Assembly (NCBI GenBank): GCA_023055505.1
Contig: JALIRH010000004.1
Coordinates: 12,705,368 to 12,769,367, forward strand
DNA length: 64,000 bases
Direction of reading: 5' to 3'
From: Callipepla californica brunnescens
Lineage: Eukaryota > Chordata > Aves > Galliformes > Odontophoridae
The translations under genes were made by a program, and so were the position numbers. The stretch's first letter is position 1. Each line of letters begins with the position of its first letter. Of the stretch, positions 40,601-55,600 are shown in pieces. The notes beneath the pieces were generated by a model, which had not been told where the DNA came from, did not search any database, and saw only the letters and a program-made list of their open reading frames with translations.

Positions 40601-43600
40601 AGGTAGTCTATGATCGATGTAAAGCAATGTTTAAATTCAGAGCTAGTGAGCTTTAGGCAGTGCAGAAGCACTGAGAACTGTGCTTAATCAGCCCCAGGCT
40701 TTGCAATCAACATGTGAAGGAAATGGAATCTGCATAGTCTGTGAGGTACGAAGTAGGGATTAGTTTCTCTTTTAGTGTACAGTTCTCCCTGTTACCCTTG
40801 TTTCTGGAGAGTTTTTAAATATGAAGCCATGTTCTAGGGTCCCACGTTAATCAGACATTACTGATTAAGCAAGGCAGTAGAGGAAAACATTTTAGAAATG
40901 AAGGGATCACAAAGAGATAAGCTTACATATGTGCATGATGAGTTGCAAAGGGTACTGAGATGTTGAACTGGTAATACAGATCTCAATTCCCCAAATATTA
41001 CAAATAACTTAGGCAAAATGGTTTATGACTGCTGTAAAATTATCACTAAATCTTGCTAATCCACTGCTCAGTGATCATTCAATTATCTCTGCCAGTGGTG
41101 GCCAATTCAAAAAAGATGACGCCTCAAAATGAAAATAGCATCTGTAAAGAGCTTCCTGAAAAATCCAATGAGAAAACAGCTTCATAGCAATGGTTATCTT
41201 CAGCTCATCATAGCTCAGTGACTATGAAGGCAGTCTAGCTTTGCCAGTACACAAGGCAAAACAAACAGTATTTTTTAAGTACTTACTTTGTTTACACAAA
41301 AACCAGCACCAAAAGCACGAGTATAGTAAGAACCCTAAAAACTTCTCCCTATGTTCATTTACCTGAATGGTGCCCTGGAAGGATGTCACTTGCATCGTTT
41401 GATATTCCCTCTCCAGCCTTAAATAACGATTCTGCAAATCAGTGTAACGAAGCTGGTTATCCCTTAGAGTCTGAGATAGAGTCTTCAGCTGGGCAGATAA
41501 CACAGCATTCTCTTCTGCTGACTGCACATTCTGAAAGAAATTATCACGTGAGTCATTAGCAAAAACAACAAAGCAAACTAAGATAAAACAAACACAAGAT
41601 CTATCTCATCCAGGAAATTACTAGACATGAGATCTGTGGTCGAAAGTTTGAAATTAACTGCATACTGTTTTATTATCGCATCCACTTTTTGGCAAGGTCA
41701 GTTGAGTTGCAATTTCAAGTCTGAGCCAAATGGAATATGAAAATTAGAATTCAGAAGTTTCAAAGCAAAGTTTCAATCATTCAAGTTACCACCAGTTTAG
41801 CCATATTTCTATGCTGTTAACAGCTCAGATTCGCACTGACTATTTAGGATGACGATTGTTGTTTAAAGTTACCTTTGAATTAATCTGATGTAAATGCAGA
41901 TCCTTCTGGTGCATTTCCTGAAGACAGCGCTGTAGCTCATTCTGAAGCTGATTCCTTTCAGCCAATACACGTCTGACTTCCTCAGGAGTGTCTGCACCTC
42001 CAGCAAGGGAGGCAGTTTCTAAAACCTTAAGAAGTAGCAGCATATTCAGGGTAAATGGTAAAGAAATGTTCTAAATAATTCAGTACTAAATATACATACA
42101 GACTAAGCAGTGATTTCTTTTTCACAAGATCATTTCCTTCTTGTAAGTTAATTCTACATGTGGAAAAAACTTTATTTACATAAAAATCTACTACTATATG
42201 TTTTAAATCTGCAAACTTCATAAAGAAAAAAGTGCAAATTGCACCAAGTGGAAAAACAGTGAAGGCAGATGAATTTAAAATACCTTAAAAAAGATTTGTT
42301 TCCTAATTAATAATGTATGGTATTCATAACAGGGTAAAAGCAGCTGTTTTGCTTTTAATACAAAGTTCAAAGCTCAATTCACAAAAAGAATTCACCTTTA
42401 TCACTGATAAAGAAGGGCAAAATTGTGAATATCTGGCAGGTCAATGCTATGACATTAACCTCTATTAATGAAGAAAGGCGAGCCACAGTCAATGGTTTCT
42501 GTCACCTACTTTCCCATAAAATCATGAATCAAAGACTTCTACCACAAAGTACTTCATAACCCAGCAGACATTACAGTTGAGCAGACATTATTTGTTGTCT
42601 TTTACAGAAAAAAACTGAATAGTATATGACAACCATAAATGTTACCAGCTGAAACACTGTTCTAAATGAAATTAGTGGAAGTTGGCTTACCTCTATTTCC
42701 TTTGGAATAGAAAAAGCAAATAAAAATATTATTCCAAATAACACTTTCCTTGAACCATTAATGATAAACTACGAAAGCAGACAACAACTGCCAGACTGGG
42801 TCTCAGCTGCTGACTTTCTAAATTTGGTATTTTGTTCCTGGCAGAAGCCAACTCCAGCTGCTTCAAGGGAAGAACAACAATGCTTCCATTAGGCATCCCT
42901 CTCCCTTCTCCCCACAATTACATTCTATTCTCAGTGATAAATAATTAACAGATTGATTTAGGCTCTTATGAATGAACTTTAATGGCTCTTAAATTTGTTA
43001 GCAACAACTATATAAATTCCGAATTATCTTGCTATGGATGCAAATTACCAATTTCTTTTTTGATCTTGTTAAAAAATGTGCACCTAACAGTTTGTAGAAA
43101 TCGTACGTCTAAAAAACATTCACATTACCTGAAAGAGTACATCTCTTTATCTTGGATTCATAAGAAGTGAGAGTAAAGATTCTCAATTCACATGCATGCA
43201 TCCTACAGTACAAGTAGACTGTTGAACTCTAATTTCTTCTTTAACATGAACAAATCCCAAACTTTCCTGAATTTTCTTATTTTCTGCATCACGTTTTCAC
43301 GCCTTCAAACATTTTTTTGCAATGCTTCTGTGAAGCTGAGGTGAAGCATACTGTGCCACTTTACCTACTATTTATTCAACATCCAAATAACTTATCCGAT
43401 TAATCCTGTTTTCCTTAAAGTAAGATACAAGCAAGTAATCCTGTTTGTCCATCTGTATCAGTAACACTCGCATCAGTTAGATGATTTTAAAATTGGATTT
43501 AAAACAAAAATTGAAAAGTTCATGTCTCAGAAGAAGTTATGCGACTTCTGTATTTAGTGTAATAATCACTGGCTCAGGAAGACATAGCAAACTTGTTACT

Positions 43601-46600
43601 TTCAGCTGAGAGAAAAAGTAGTAAATATAGCCTGTATCAAAGGCTGCCTGGCAGCTAAGTAAGTCTAAGTGCATGCAAGGACTCAGAAACTGATAAACAC
43701 ATTGTTGGCACCCTACAAATAATAGTACAGCATTCTACTTCTCCTTTGAACACGTGTCATAGGAACAAGTAGCAACACCGGTTTTATAATTGTGCAAACT
43801 GCCAATGACTCATGATAGGCAGAAAATTGGCACAGTTATAGTCCCAGAGTTATACCGCAGCTAAGGGCATAACACATTTTATCTCAGCTACTACATAAGA
43901 ACGCCTCTGTGAGTTGTCTTGAAAGCTCCAGACCTCCTGATTGGATAGAATTAAGTGAGAAAGCTACACACTGCATTTTTTTTCTTTCCAATATAGATCT
44001 CTGTACTTATCAACATCAGGTCTGCTGTTGAACCACGCTCATAATCATTCATCGACATTAACATAACATTAGCAATTCTATAAGGAGAGAATGCAGTTAC
44101 CTTACAATTCAACCATAACAAACTGCTACTCCTCACTGGCTAAGAATAAATAGCCATTACTGGTTCATGACAGTTCTTCAACTTTTGCTTTATATCTGCT
44201 CATTTATTTATGAAGCTTTTTTGCCTGCGTTTTGTCTATTAAAATGTATTGCACTAGTGAGTCTTTTTTGTTATTTTATAAATGTAACCAACTTCTTATT
44301 TCAAAGAAGTTGATCAATATCAAAACACCTGACTCCATTTAAAAAGTGTTCTTAATTACTGCAACTCACTGACCTGGTGTAGTTGCAGCTTCCTGTTTGA
44401 CTGGCCCCCGAAGAGTGAAATACAGACACTGTACTCTTTAGCGTACTAGCCTTCACTATCACACACTATATAGCTCTCATTTAGGAAGCGAGCTGCAAAT
44501 TTAGTACAATAAATTGTCTGAAGTAGGTTGATGCCTCCTGCTATATTCTGTTTACCTTGACTGGGTAAACGGTGCCAGTGGAGATTGATTTCTTAACAGC
44601 TATGTCTTCTTGCAGCTTCTGCAGTTCTGCAATCTGTCGGTCTTTCTCAGCAACTGTCATTTGATATTGATTTCTCAGTGCTTGGGACTCTGAGAGAAGG
44701 AGGTTCTTTTCCATTCTGAATGTGAAATAAAAAAACTGGGCATCGAATGAAAACACACTATACAAAAGTCAATGAAAAGAATAAGGCTGTACATATTGTT
44801 ATTCGTAAAACAAATCATGGCAGCTTTTAAACACTCTTATGCAAACGTGGTACATTTCATGAACACTCTCAATACATACTTCAATTTGAAGATGTCTGTT
44901 TAAAATGGCATTTGCAGAATTAGACCCAAGGTGTCACACTATTCATTTGTCACAGGCAACAGAAGATGTGAACAATGTAGAAATGGACATCTGAATTTAC
45001 AAAAATATTCCTCAAATGTGAAATAAAGCTCATTTTCAACATATAATTGACTTAAATCTGCAATACTTCAGACAGCTACTTAAAAACAACAATGAAAACA
45101 AAAATTGGGAGGAAATGTTCAGGTTTATCAATGGTAAATTTTACTGAGAAGACAACATGATATCATCAAGAATAGAAATGAGATCCCTTAACCATAGTTC
45201 CACACACTGAAGTCACCAGCTGGAGAAAAGACAGTCATTCAAGGCTTTCTGAACTTTACATAAACAAAAAGATAATTATGGAAAGATATCTGGATAACTG
45301 TGAACAAAGAAAACTGTGTGCAAGCTGACTGTGTACATTATTGGAAACATTTTTCTGATAAACTATAAATAATTTTTTATGTCAGTTATATGTCAGGTTG
45401 AAGTTAATGAAGAATTCTAAGCAAAAGCTTTATATGTTACTTGTTAATTTAAGCATTTATACCTCAGTCCAGCAAGTTCACTCTGGTATGATGCAATGTC
45501 TCTCTCAGTTTCTGCTTGGAAGGCTTTTGTCTGATGCAATGCCTTCTCCAAATCATCAACCTTGGCCTTCAGTTTTGATATTTCAACAGTTGCAAGGCTG
45601 GCTCCTTCTTTAGCCTACATTTAATAAATATGATTAATGAACTGGAAAGAAAACCATATAATTGAAGTTTTATTAGTGCCAGAATTCTAGTACAGAATTC
45701 TTTCTCTTTGCTTTTCCCGTTTGCTCCTGTTTAACAGCAAAATGATCTAAACTCTCAAGATTCTACTCGTCTTTAGTTAAACTATTTTTTCTTAGCACTC
45801 AAGTAATTTGCAAAGTCATGCATTCTCTGCATTAAAATAAAAAAAACAAAAAACAACATAGCTAATCAAAACTTACCAATTCTTCCCTACTGATCCGAGG
45901 CACAACTAAACTACTTTTAAAAGAATTTTTATCATTGATGCCGTTGCAAACAATGGGAAATGAAGCTGTGCCCCCCTGTTTAGTTTCAGAAGCTACCTTC
46001 TGCTTGCTGAGTTCCTGCAGCAATTTGTCTCGGTCATCCTGAAGACTGGCCATAGCCTTGGAAAATGCTTCAATCTGTTGAACATAATTCCCACATTCAG
46101 ATGACAGTCTGCTAATCTCCAGTTCGCGAGTGACAAACGTCCTACAGAGATTTTCAATTTCATCAGCAATCTGATCAAGTGTAACCATGTTTGCTGGATC
46201 CAAAAGCACCTTTTTCAGAAGACCGTTATCCTTAAGTATACTGACAAGATGGGATTTAAAGCCACCCAATTCAGCTTCAAGTTCGACTCCTTTCTTTTTT
46301 TCGGACTTTAGTTCTGATGTGTATTTGCTCTGAAGTATCTTTAAGTCCTCTATTATCCTATCTCTATCATTTTGCAGAGCAGTCATCGCTTTGCCAAAGG
46401 CCTCATTCTGGGACCTCAGCTCTCTATTCTGAGATTGAACTTCTACTATCATGTCCGTAAAAGCACTGGGTTCGCATCCATGCTCAAGTGCCAAAAATGT
46501 CTTACTGTATTCATCATCTGCATCCTTAGTATTCTTGCCTAGTGATTTCTGGACTTCTTCAATCTTCTTCTGAAGTTTTTCTCCATACAGTCCATTGGAT

Positions 46601-49600
46601 GCACTTTTTTTTTTCTGAATGCTACCACTAGTTAACAGCTTCTCTCCAGATTCAGAAACAAGTTTCTCTTTGTTTAATGATGCAATTAAAGATTCTAAAT
46701 CATTTACTTTAGATACTAATTTTTTATTTTCACATTCCAAAGACACGACAGTATCCATTTGCAGTTGATTGGACAGTTGCACCTCTTTTACTTGTTTCTG
46801 AAGTTCATGTTTCTCCTGTTCAAGGCCTTTAATGAAATCTAATTTCTGCTTAAGTAAGTCTTTTAATTGATGATCTTTCAGAGATAAAACTTGGTTAAGA
46901 TCTTCCCTATACTTTATTAGCTGGGCATTTAGCATTGCATTTTCAGAATGAAGATCATCTATCTGGTTAAGAAGTACCCTTAATTCTTGTTTCAAAGCAT
47001 TACTCTCACTTGCATTGCCAACTATAAGATTGTCCCGTTGATTTATGACATTTTGGTGAAGATGCTCCAACTCTTTATATTTAGAAAAAAGGTCATCACG
47101 ATCATTCTGAAGAGATGACATTGATTTTTTAAAAGCGTCTAGTTCACTGGCAATTGCAGCCCTATCTTGACCTGCCTTATCTGCCTTCATCTGAAGATTT
47201 CTCAGTTCACTTTCCAGCTTCTGACGGGACTCTTCAGACTGTTGTCTCTCTCTCTTCAGCACCTGGAACTGATGCTCATATTCTTTGATTTGTTCTCTAT
47301 GTTGAGTCTGTACCTGAATCAGATAGTCAGAGATTTCATCACTTTTTGAAGAAATTAGTAAGGAAATTTCTTTGTCTTTATTATTCAGCATGACTTTCAT
47401 TTGCTCAGAAATGGTAAGCTGCTTTTCTAATTCAGCATGAATTTTTTCCTTTTCGGCAAGAAGTTTTTGGAGTTCTTGTTCTTGTCTTGAAAAATTACTT
47501 TCCAGTACTTTTATCTCTCTTCCTGAACTTTTACTATTCTCTATGAGATGATTAAGAGAGTTATTTTCTTTAAGGAGTGCTTGCAAAGCTTCTTCTTTTG
47601 ACTGAAGAGCATTTTCCAGTTCTTGCTGCCTATTAAAAAAATACATATTTTCTTCCTTTAATCTGTGGAGCTCTTCATGCCATGGTGCATCAGCAGATTT
47701 TTGCCTTAAATACAGTTCATTCTTTGTTTTCTCTCCCACAGAATATTTGATATTCAGTTCTTGAATCTGACTCATTTTGTCTTTCAACTCATCTTGTAGG
47801 GACACTATTCTTTTATTACTGTCTTCTATATGTCTTTCTTTACTCTGGATAGCCTCTTTGAACTGCATTTCCCAGGTTTTCATTTCAGTGATTACCCTGT
47901 CCCGGTCATTCTGAAGAGAGGACATACACTTCGCAAAAGCAGCTAAGCGTGCCAAAGCTGCATTCAATTCTGCCTGAAGTTTCTTGTTTTCAGAGTCCTT
48001 AAAGCTAATGTCCTCCTGCAATCCTTGGATCTCACTAATTGCCCTATCTTTTTCTCTCTGAAGGGCACTGTGTCTTTCCTCTAGGTTCAAACATTCTACT
48101 TTATGAACCAACTTTAATTGTTGAAGGTTTGCTTCCAATTCTGTCGCATGTTCTCTCTTCTGGATTTGTAGTTCATCTTCTTTCCTCTTAAGTTCTTTTC
48201 TCCAATTAAGATTCTCAGCAGTAAGCCTGTCCACTTCTTTTTTTGACTGATCCAACAAGTTCACCTGTGAAGACAGTTTTTCATTGAGACAGGATATTTC
48301 TTCATTTGATTTGGTAAGCTTTTCTGACATATTACTCAAATCCTTTTCAAATTTTTCATTTTTTGACTGTGACAGTTTCACAGACCTTTCCAAATCCAGG
48401 ATCAGCTCCTGGAATTTTATAGAATCCTTTTGCAAATGGTTGATCTCCTGCTGTTTCTCCTTTAAGAGTTCTTGTAATTCCTTTGTTCTGTTTTTATTTC
48501 CACTGTTATCTCTCTGTGCACATTTCACCTTCTCTTCAAATACTTTTACTAGTTGCAACTGCTGTTCTTCTTTTTCTCTAATCACATTACACTTCTCTGC
48601 CCTTAATTCTTCCAGCTGCTGTAACAGCACATTATTCTGCACTTGTGCTGATTTCATTGTATCAGTAAGATGATCAACTTCTTTAATATGATTAAGCAAT
48701 TCTGTCTCAAGGAATTCCCTCTCATTCTTTACTTTGTAAGAACTTTCTTGTGCATTTTCTAATTCCTCCTGTAAGAGGCATTTATCATCTTCTAAAATCT
48801 TTACTTTTTCATTTAGGCTAACAATTTCTCGTGTAAGATTTTTACACTCCATGTCCAGTTTTGTGATACAGTGATTTTTATGGTCCAAAGACTTTTCAGT
48901 TTCTTTCACTTTTTCTGAAATTAATTTTCTTTCTTGCTCCTTTTCAGAGAGTTCATCCCTTAACACATTAATGTCCTTTAACAATGATTCATTCTTATAT
49001 AATGCATCACTGATTTTAGATTGCATATCATTTTGGTACACTTCCATTTGAACTTGGAGGTCTCCCAAAGCTGCTTTAGTTACAGTGATGTTATTATGAA
49101 GGATGTCATTTTCATCCTGAATTTTCTCTAAAGCCTGCTTTAAATTTTCAGAAGTTTGCTTCAGCTGTTCATTTTCCTCCATAAGCTGATGATTCTGTTG
49201 AGTGAGTTCATGAAGACGAACCTGGTGCTCTTCCATTCTTGCCTCTTGTTCACATATCTGCCTTTTTGCTTTACTCTGTAATTCATCAACTTCCAATTTC
49301 TTGGATTCACTGAGTTGCTTCAGCTGATCCTGAATAAATTCATTTTCATCCATGAGTTTTTGAACACGCTTCTCAAGAGCCTCCTTCTCAGATTCCCCTT
49401 CCCTGAGTCTCTGAATAGCCTCTTGTTTCTCTTTTCTAGCGACATCAATAACTTGCCTCATATCTGCTATTTTACTACTGATATTCTCATAAGCCTGAAG
49501 GAGGGATTCATACTCTTGCTTTAATTCACTGTGCTTAGCTTTCCAACCTGTTAATTCAACTGTCTGAGAATCTTTTAGGGTATTTAGCTGGAAAGAAAAG

Positions 49601-52600
49601 GCCTCTTTTTCCTGAACTATTGTCTCCATTGTAGATTTAAGACTTTCACATGCAGCAGTGAGGTTTTCATTTTCAGCCAAAAGTCTAGCATTTTCAGAAA
49701 CAAGGCTCTCCTCTTGAGACAGTGGAGAAAGAGTATTTGAACTTTGCTTTTCTCTACCAAGCTCTAACAACAAGTGTTCAAGTGTACCCGTCTTGTTCAT
49801 CAGTTCCTCTCTTTCTAATAACAGCTTATCAATCTGTTCTTTTAGATATTTATTTTCTCTCAGAGCTTCTTTACGCGATATTAAAGCTGCTTGTAATTTT
49901 CTTTGAAGGTGGTCCTTGGACTTCTCCTCTGCTATAGTCCTTTTTTCTTGTGGTTTAGAATCACTTACATTAACAGTTTTTGCAGGTGTTTCTTGAACTA
50001 CTTCCATTTCTTTCTGGGTTTTATAGTCTGCCGCTTCTTTCAAATTAGTTTTCCCAGAGTAGCCAGTCTTGGATAGTTGAAAAGAGGTGCCTTTACTTTG
50101 TAATCTTCCTTGAAGTGAACCACTGTCTGAACAAAACTCTACCAATTCTTTTCCAGTATCATTTTCTTCTTTAAACTCTTTGCATGACACTACAGACGAT
50201 CTTATCTCAGCCTTCTCACGAAGCAAACAAAGTTCTGTCTGAAGCTTTTTGTTTTCTTCACTGACATGCTTTACCTCCCTTTTCACATTGATTAGTTCCA
50301 AATTGGACTCCTCTAAATGATGAGCAAGCTTCTCTTTTTCATTCTTTATTTCTTCAAATGCTGCTTTGTAATGATGGAATTCTTGGCCCTCCTTTAGAGC
50401 TTCTTTCAACAATTCCTTTTCAAGATCAAGTTTATCCTTAAAATCTTTAAGCGAAGAATGCAATGCTTCTATTTCCTCATTCTTTTCTGCAATTTCCTTA
50501 TTAGCTTCCATTCTCAGTTTCTGCAGCTTCTTCTGGTTCATCCTGTAATCCTCCTCATTTTTTTTAACAAGTGTTTCTTTCTCATTTTTTACACATTCTA
50601 GCACTGTCTTCATGTCTACAGTTTCAGCCACAAATGCTTTCAGTTTTTTCTGTAGCTGCTTTATATCCTTCAAAAGGCTATCCTTACACTGTTTCTGGTA
50701 CTGTTCCTGCTGTCTCATGGAGTTTAAGTCTATTGCTTCTTCTCCACCACCAAATTCAACTAATATTTTCCTCAGCTCTTCCTTTAACACTTCTGTTTCC
50801 TCCTGAAGCTTTGCATAACTATTTCTTAGTTCTTCTAATTCAATGTCCTTATTTGTCACCAAAGTGATTAGGTTTCCCTCTTTAAAGGATGCATCCTGAA
50901 CCCTGTTTCTTGATTTGTTGGATTCCAAATTATTTAGGTCACCTTCTTCTTCTCCCTCTGCCTTAGGAGAAATAAACTCTTTCCCAACATGTTTTTCTAA
51001 CTGATTAAAATCAAATTCTTTTGATTTTTTTTGAAGATCTTCCCAGAGCACTTCACACTCTTGTTTGACATGCTTCAAGTGTTTTTGTTCATCAAAACCT
51101 GCTGTGAGCTTAGCACGCTCTGTCTCCTCTTCCTGAAATTTTCCTGCATCTTCTTCCCTGACCAAAAGTTCTCTCTGTAAGTCGGCTTTTTCTTTTTTCA
51201 ACTGAATTAGATTAATTTCACTGTTGGAGTCCAAACACTTACTCTTGTCCCTGGCACTGGGCTCTTCAGAAACGGAATTTTTCAACAATTCTTCCTTCTT
51301 AACTTCAGACTTCATCATTTCAAGAGCTGTTAAGAGCTGAGAATGGTCCTCTTCGTATGCACTTACTTTTTCATCAAGTACAGACTGCATACAAGCAAGC
51401 ATGCAATCCTTTTCCTCTAAAGATTTTAGGTTCTGCTCACAGATCATTTGTTTTTCAGCGATGACATCATTTAGTTCTGCAATACTGGCCTGAAGTTCCT
51501 CTAAATAAGAGGCTTTTGCAGACAAGATATCATTCAAGTCTCTTATTTTGTCATCTTTTTCTAAAAGTTGTTGCTTCAAAGTTCCAAGATAGGTCTCGAA
51601 ATTTTTATTTTCATCTTCAAGTAGTTTCAGCTTGCCTGTTAACTCCTCAACTTTCTTCAACAACTCCTCTCTTTTTTCTTTCTCCTTTTCTATTTCTTCC
51701 TGTCCACTCTTTTCTAGTTTTCCAACTTTCTGCATTAGATCTCTTCTTATTACTAAGGCTGCTTGAAGTTTCTTCTTCAGATTCTCTTTTTCTTTGCCAA
51801 GTTTCTCAAGATTAAGATGCATCTCCTCCTTTTCTTTCATTAAATCTTTAAAAACAGCTTCTCTGTTGCTCAATACAACCTGACTACATTCCAGTTCTTT
51901 CTTACAGTCCTCAAGTTCCTGCAACACTCTATTTAGTTCTCCTACAGAATGATTATGAGCAGATTCAAGATCCTGCAGTTTGCTATTTAAAGTATTCCTC
52001 TCTTCAGAAAAATTCAGCATTTCACTAGACAACGATTCCATGATCTGGGTAACAGAACAGTCCTTTTCTTTCATTTGCTGGCTTAGTCCAGAAATCAAAC
52101 CTTTTTGCTGATTTACCTGTGAAGTTAAGTCTTCTATAAGCTGATCTTTTCTTCCCATTTCTTCAAGGAGACTTGCTACTTTTTTATCTTCAACCTGCAG
52201 TTTTTCTTGACTGGTTCTTATTATTTCTTCAGATTTATTTATCTTGTCCTGAAGAAAGTCAATCTGTTTATTCTTTTCTTGAAAAAGAGACTGTTGTTTG
52301 TGTAAAGTTTCCTTGACGACAATCATTTCTTGTGATAGGCATTCCATTTCAGATTCATAGGTACCCTTCATTTTATCGATATCATTCTGTAGCAACTCCT
52401 TCTCTTTCTCAAGCGACTGCACACTTTTTAATTCATCTTTTATGATATCTATTTCTTTCTGCTTTTCTACAAGAACCAGCTGCAATTGTTCTCTTTCTAC
52501 TTCTTTGCTCAAAATAGTGGTTATCAGAGTGGAAAATTTTTCCCATTGTATTTCACCATCGCTTAGTTGCAGTTGGGAATCTGAAGCCTGTGCATTCTCT

Positions 52601-55600
52601 TCTTTACATAAAAGACTACTATTAAGTAAAGGAGATAAGTTTTGAGTTATTTTCTCTTTGGTAAGATCCAGTTCCTCCTGTAAAGACTGGATTTTGCTAT
52701 TCTTGGATTTCATTTCACTTTCTAAACAGTTCAATTGCTCAGTAAGATTTTTAATTTGTAAAGTTGCCCTATCAAGTTCTGTCACCCATTTGTCTTCTGA
52801 CTCACGAAGACTTTGCTCTAGATTTTCAAATTTAAGCTCTAATTTAGAAAGTTCTTCACCCTTCACACTAACCTGCATCTGTAACTTCTCTTTTTCAGTC
52901 TTCATCTGCAGTTGGACAGCATCTATCTGCATTCTTGAGTAACTTTCACTGGCTTCTAGTTTTCCATTCAGTTCTTGTAGCTCTTCCAATTTCTTTTGCA
53001 AATTATTTTGAGAAGCAAGAAGTTGTGCATTTTCAGCCATGAGTTTAGCAGCATCTTCTTGTAACACATTTTTTTCTTTCTCTAAAGACTCTACTTGGTG
53101 CTGCAGACTACCTATTAAAAGTGCATTGTCGTGGCTGTCTTGAGATGATTTGGAATTTACATTACTCAACTGCAACTTTAGACATGCTATGTTATCTGCC
53201 TGTTCAGTGCAAGTCACACGCAGAGACTCCATAGCCAACTCTTTTTGCTGCAAATCTTGTTTCCACGTACTTACTTGGTCTAGTGCTTTACGGTGTTCAC
53301 TTTTTACAGTCTCAAGCTCAACTGTTAATGAATCAATTTTCTTCTGATTAATATTAAAGCTTTCATCCTTTTCCTGAAATTCCTTAGTCAGGTTTCTCAT
53401 AGCTGCACCACTTTTCTCTAATTCTTCTCTGAGAATCTCAATCTCATTAGAAAAAACGCTCAGGTTTTTATTTGCCAGCTGTAGACTGGTATCCTTCTCC
53501 TTCACAGAATTGAGCAGCTCAGCAATAACTACTTCTTTTTTATTAAGAGCTGCATTAAACTCTGTTCTTAATTCATGCTGTGCTTCAATTTTTCCCTGAA
53601 GAGACAAAATGGCATTTTCTTTCTCCTGGACTATTTCCTTAGATTTTTGTAGTTCTTGTGCTAGCTCATGTACTTGACTTTGGAGTTCAGAGATTAAACT
53701 TATCTTCTCTTCATCTTCCTGCACTTTCTCCTTCAGAGTTTTGAGAAGAGTTTTATTTTCTATAAGAGAGGATTCGCTTTCTGATAAGGACTGGTCCTTC
53801 TCTATTATTAAAGTTTTCTGATGTTGTACTTCATTCTGCAAATGCATTTTTACTTCCTCCAGCTCCACTACTTGTTTCTTTAAGACAACACATTCATTAT
53901 CCTTTTCTTGAAGTTGCATCTTTAAATTCTCACTGAATAATGAAATATTATTGACAGTTAAATCTTTCTCTGAAACAAGTACCTTTAATTGTTCTGCTTC
54001 GGAATTTAAAAGCTCTAACTGTTTCTGCTGCAAAATGGATGATTCCTGTACATCAGAAAGACATGTTTTTAAACTGACACATTCATCTATCTTTTGCTTT
54101 AAAAATTCATCTTTCTGTTTAACTGAGTCGTTCAACTGTGCTTCTTTTTCTGTCATATTTTTAAGTTGATACTGAAGATCAGAAATAACCTCCATATTCT
54201 CAGACAGTTGAATCCTAAGTATATCAGACTCTTCAGATTTATCTTTTAGCAACTTTAAATCTTGAGCTTGCCTCTTACATTCATTTTCCTTTTCCTGTAC
54301 TGTCTGTCTAAGCTGGCTGGTTTCAAAACCTAGGGTTTGTATTTGGTTTTGCAGATCTGAAATGACTTGCAGATATTGCCCTTCTCCTGTCATTTTACTA
54401 TCTTTCATTTGTTGTAGCAGAACATCCTTCTCAGAAATAAGAGTTTCTTTTTCTTCCAAGAGAGTTTTTAGGTTTTCTCTTTCAACCACTAGGCCATCAA
54501 TTTGGTCCTTCAGAGCTAAAATATTATGATTCTGTTGAGACAAGTGTGAAGTTAAAGTAGCTACTTCTTCTGACTTTTTCATTATCACTGCATTAAGGTT
54601 TTCAATGTCTCCTTTCAACTTTTCATTTTCCATAGCTGCTGTTTGTGTTTGCTGCCTTGAGGAAGTAATATCAGACTGTTGTTGTACTAACTGTGACTGC
54701 ACAATTTCAAATTCATGCAACTTCTCGTTCAGTAAGTTTGAAAGGTCCTCCTCCTTATGCTTAAGCTCAGTCACTTCTTTGCTTAATAGCTGTAACTGAT
54801 TATTTAACGCTGTATTTTCTTCAATTTTATCAGAAACTTGCTTATTAAGCTTTTCAAGTTCTGAACCCTGACTTTTTAGGGTCATGTCTCTTTCCCCTAC
54901 CGACTGAGATAACTTCATTTTGTCCTCTTTAAGATTTTTAATTTCTTCCTGCAATTCTACAATATAAGATTTACTGTCCTCCACTTTCTTATGTAATGAA
55001 TCACACTGAAGGACTTTTTCTTCCAGACACTTGCTCTTAGCTTCAAAATCCAAAGTTAAGCTTTGAACTTGCTCTCGCAGCAGTAAATTATTTTCCTTAC
55101 TCTGGCTGAGCTCTTGTATTAGCGTACTGCATTCAGATAACTTACTATTTAACATTTCTTCTTTCTTTGTTTCTTTCTCTGTAGCATCCTTCAGTTGAAT
55201 GAGAACTGATTGCACTTGTTCATGCAACTGTTGTGCCTGTTCCTTGCTTTCGAACAACTGACCAGCTAACACATTACATTCATTTGTTTTCTTCTGCAGC
55301 TGCTCTGCAACTGAATTTTCTTTTTGCTTTGCAACTATTGAGAGTTGTTCAATTTCTTTTGCTAGAGTGTTTTTTTCACAATTTAGTACCGAAAGAGCTT
55401 TTTGGTACTCAGCATTGCTAGTAGATAGCTTGCTTTCTATTTCTGCCACAGTCTGGATCTTCTTTAACAATTCACATTCCTTTACATCCAGGAGCTTGGA
55501 CAAATTCTCATTTTCACTGACTAACTGCTGCTTCTCTTCTTTCACTCTGTCTATACTTTTTTTCAGATGCTCATTTGCTTTCACTTGCTCTGCCAATTCT

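Noticed and set aside
42729..42917. Possible extra golgin exon
   Set aside because: The neighbouring exons already join in phase 0 using the acceptor ending at 42026, and this frame lacks proper flanking sites.
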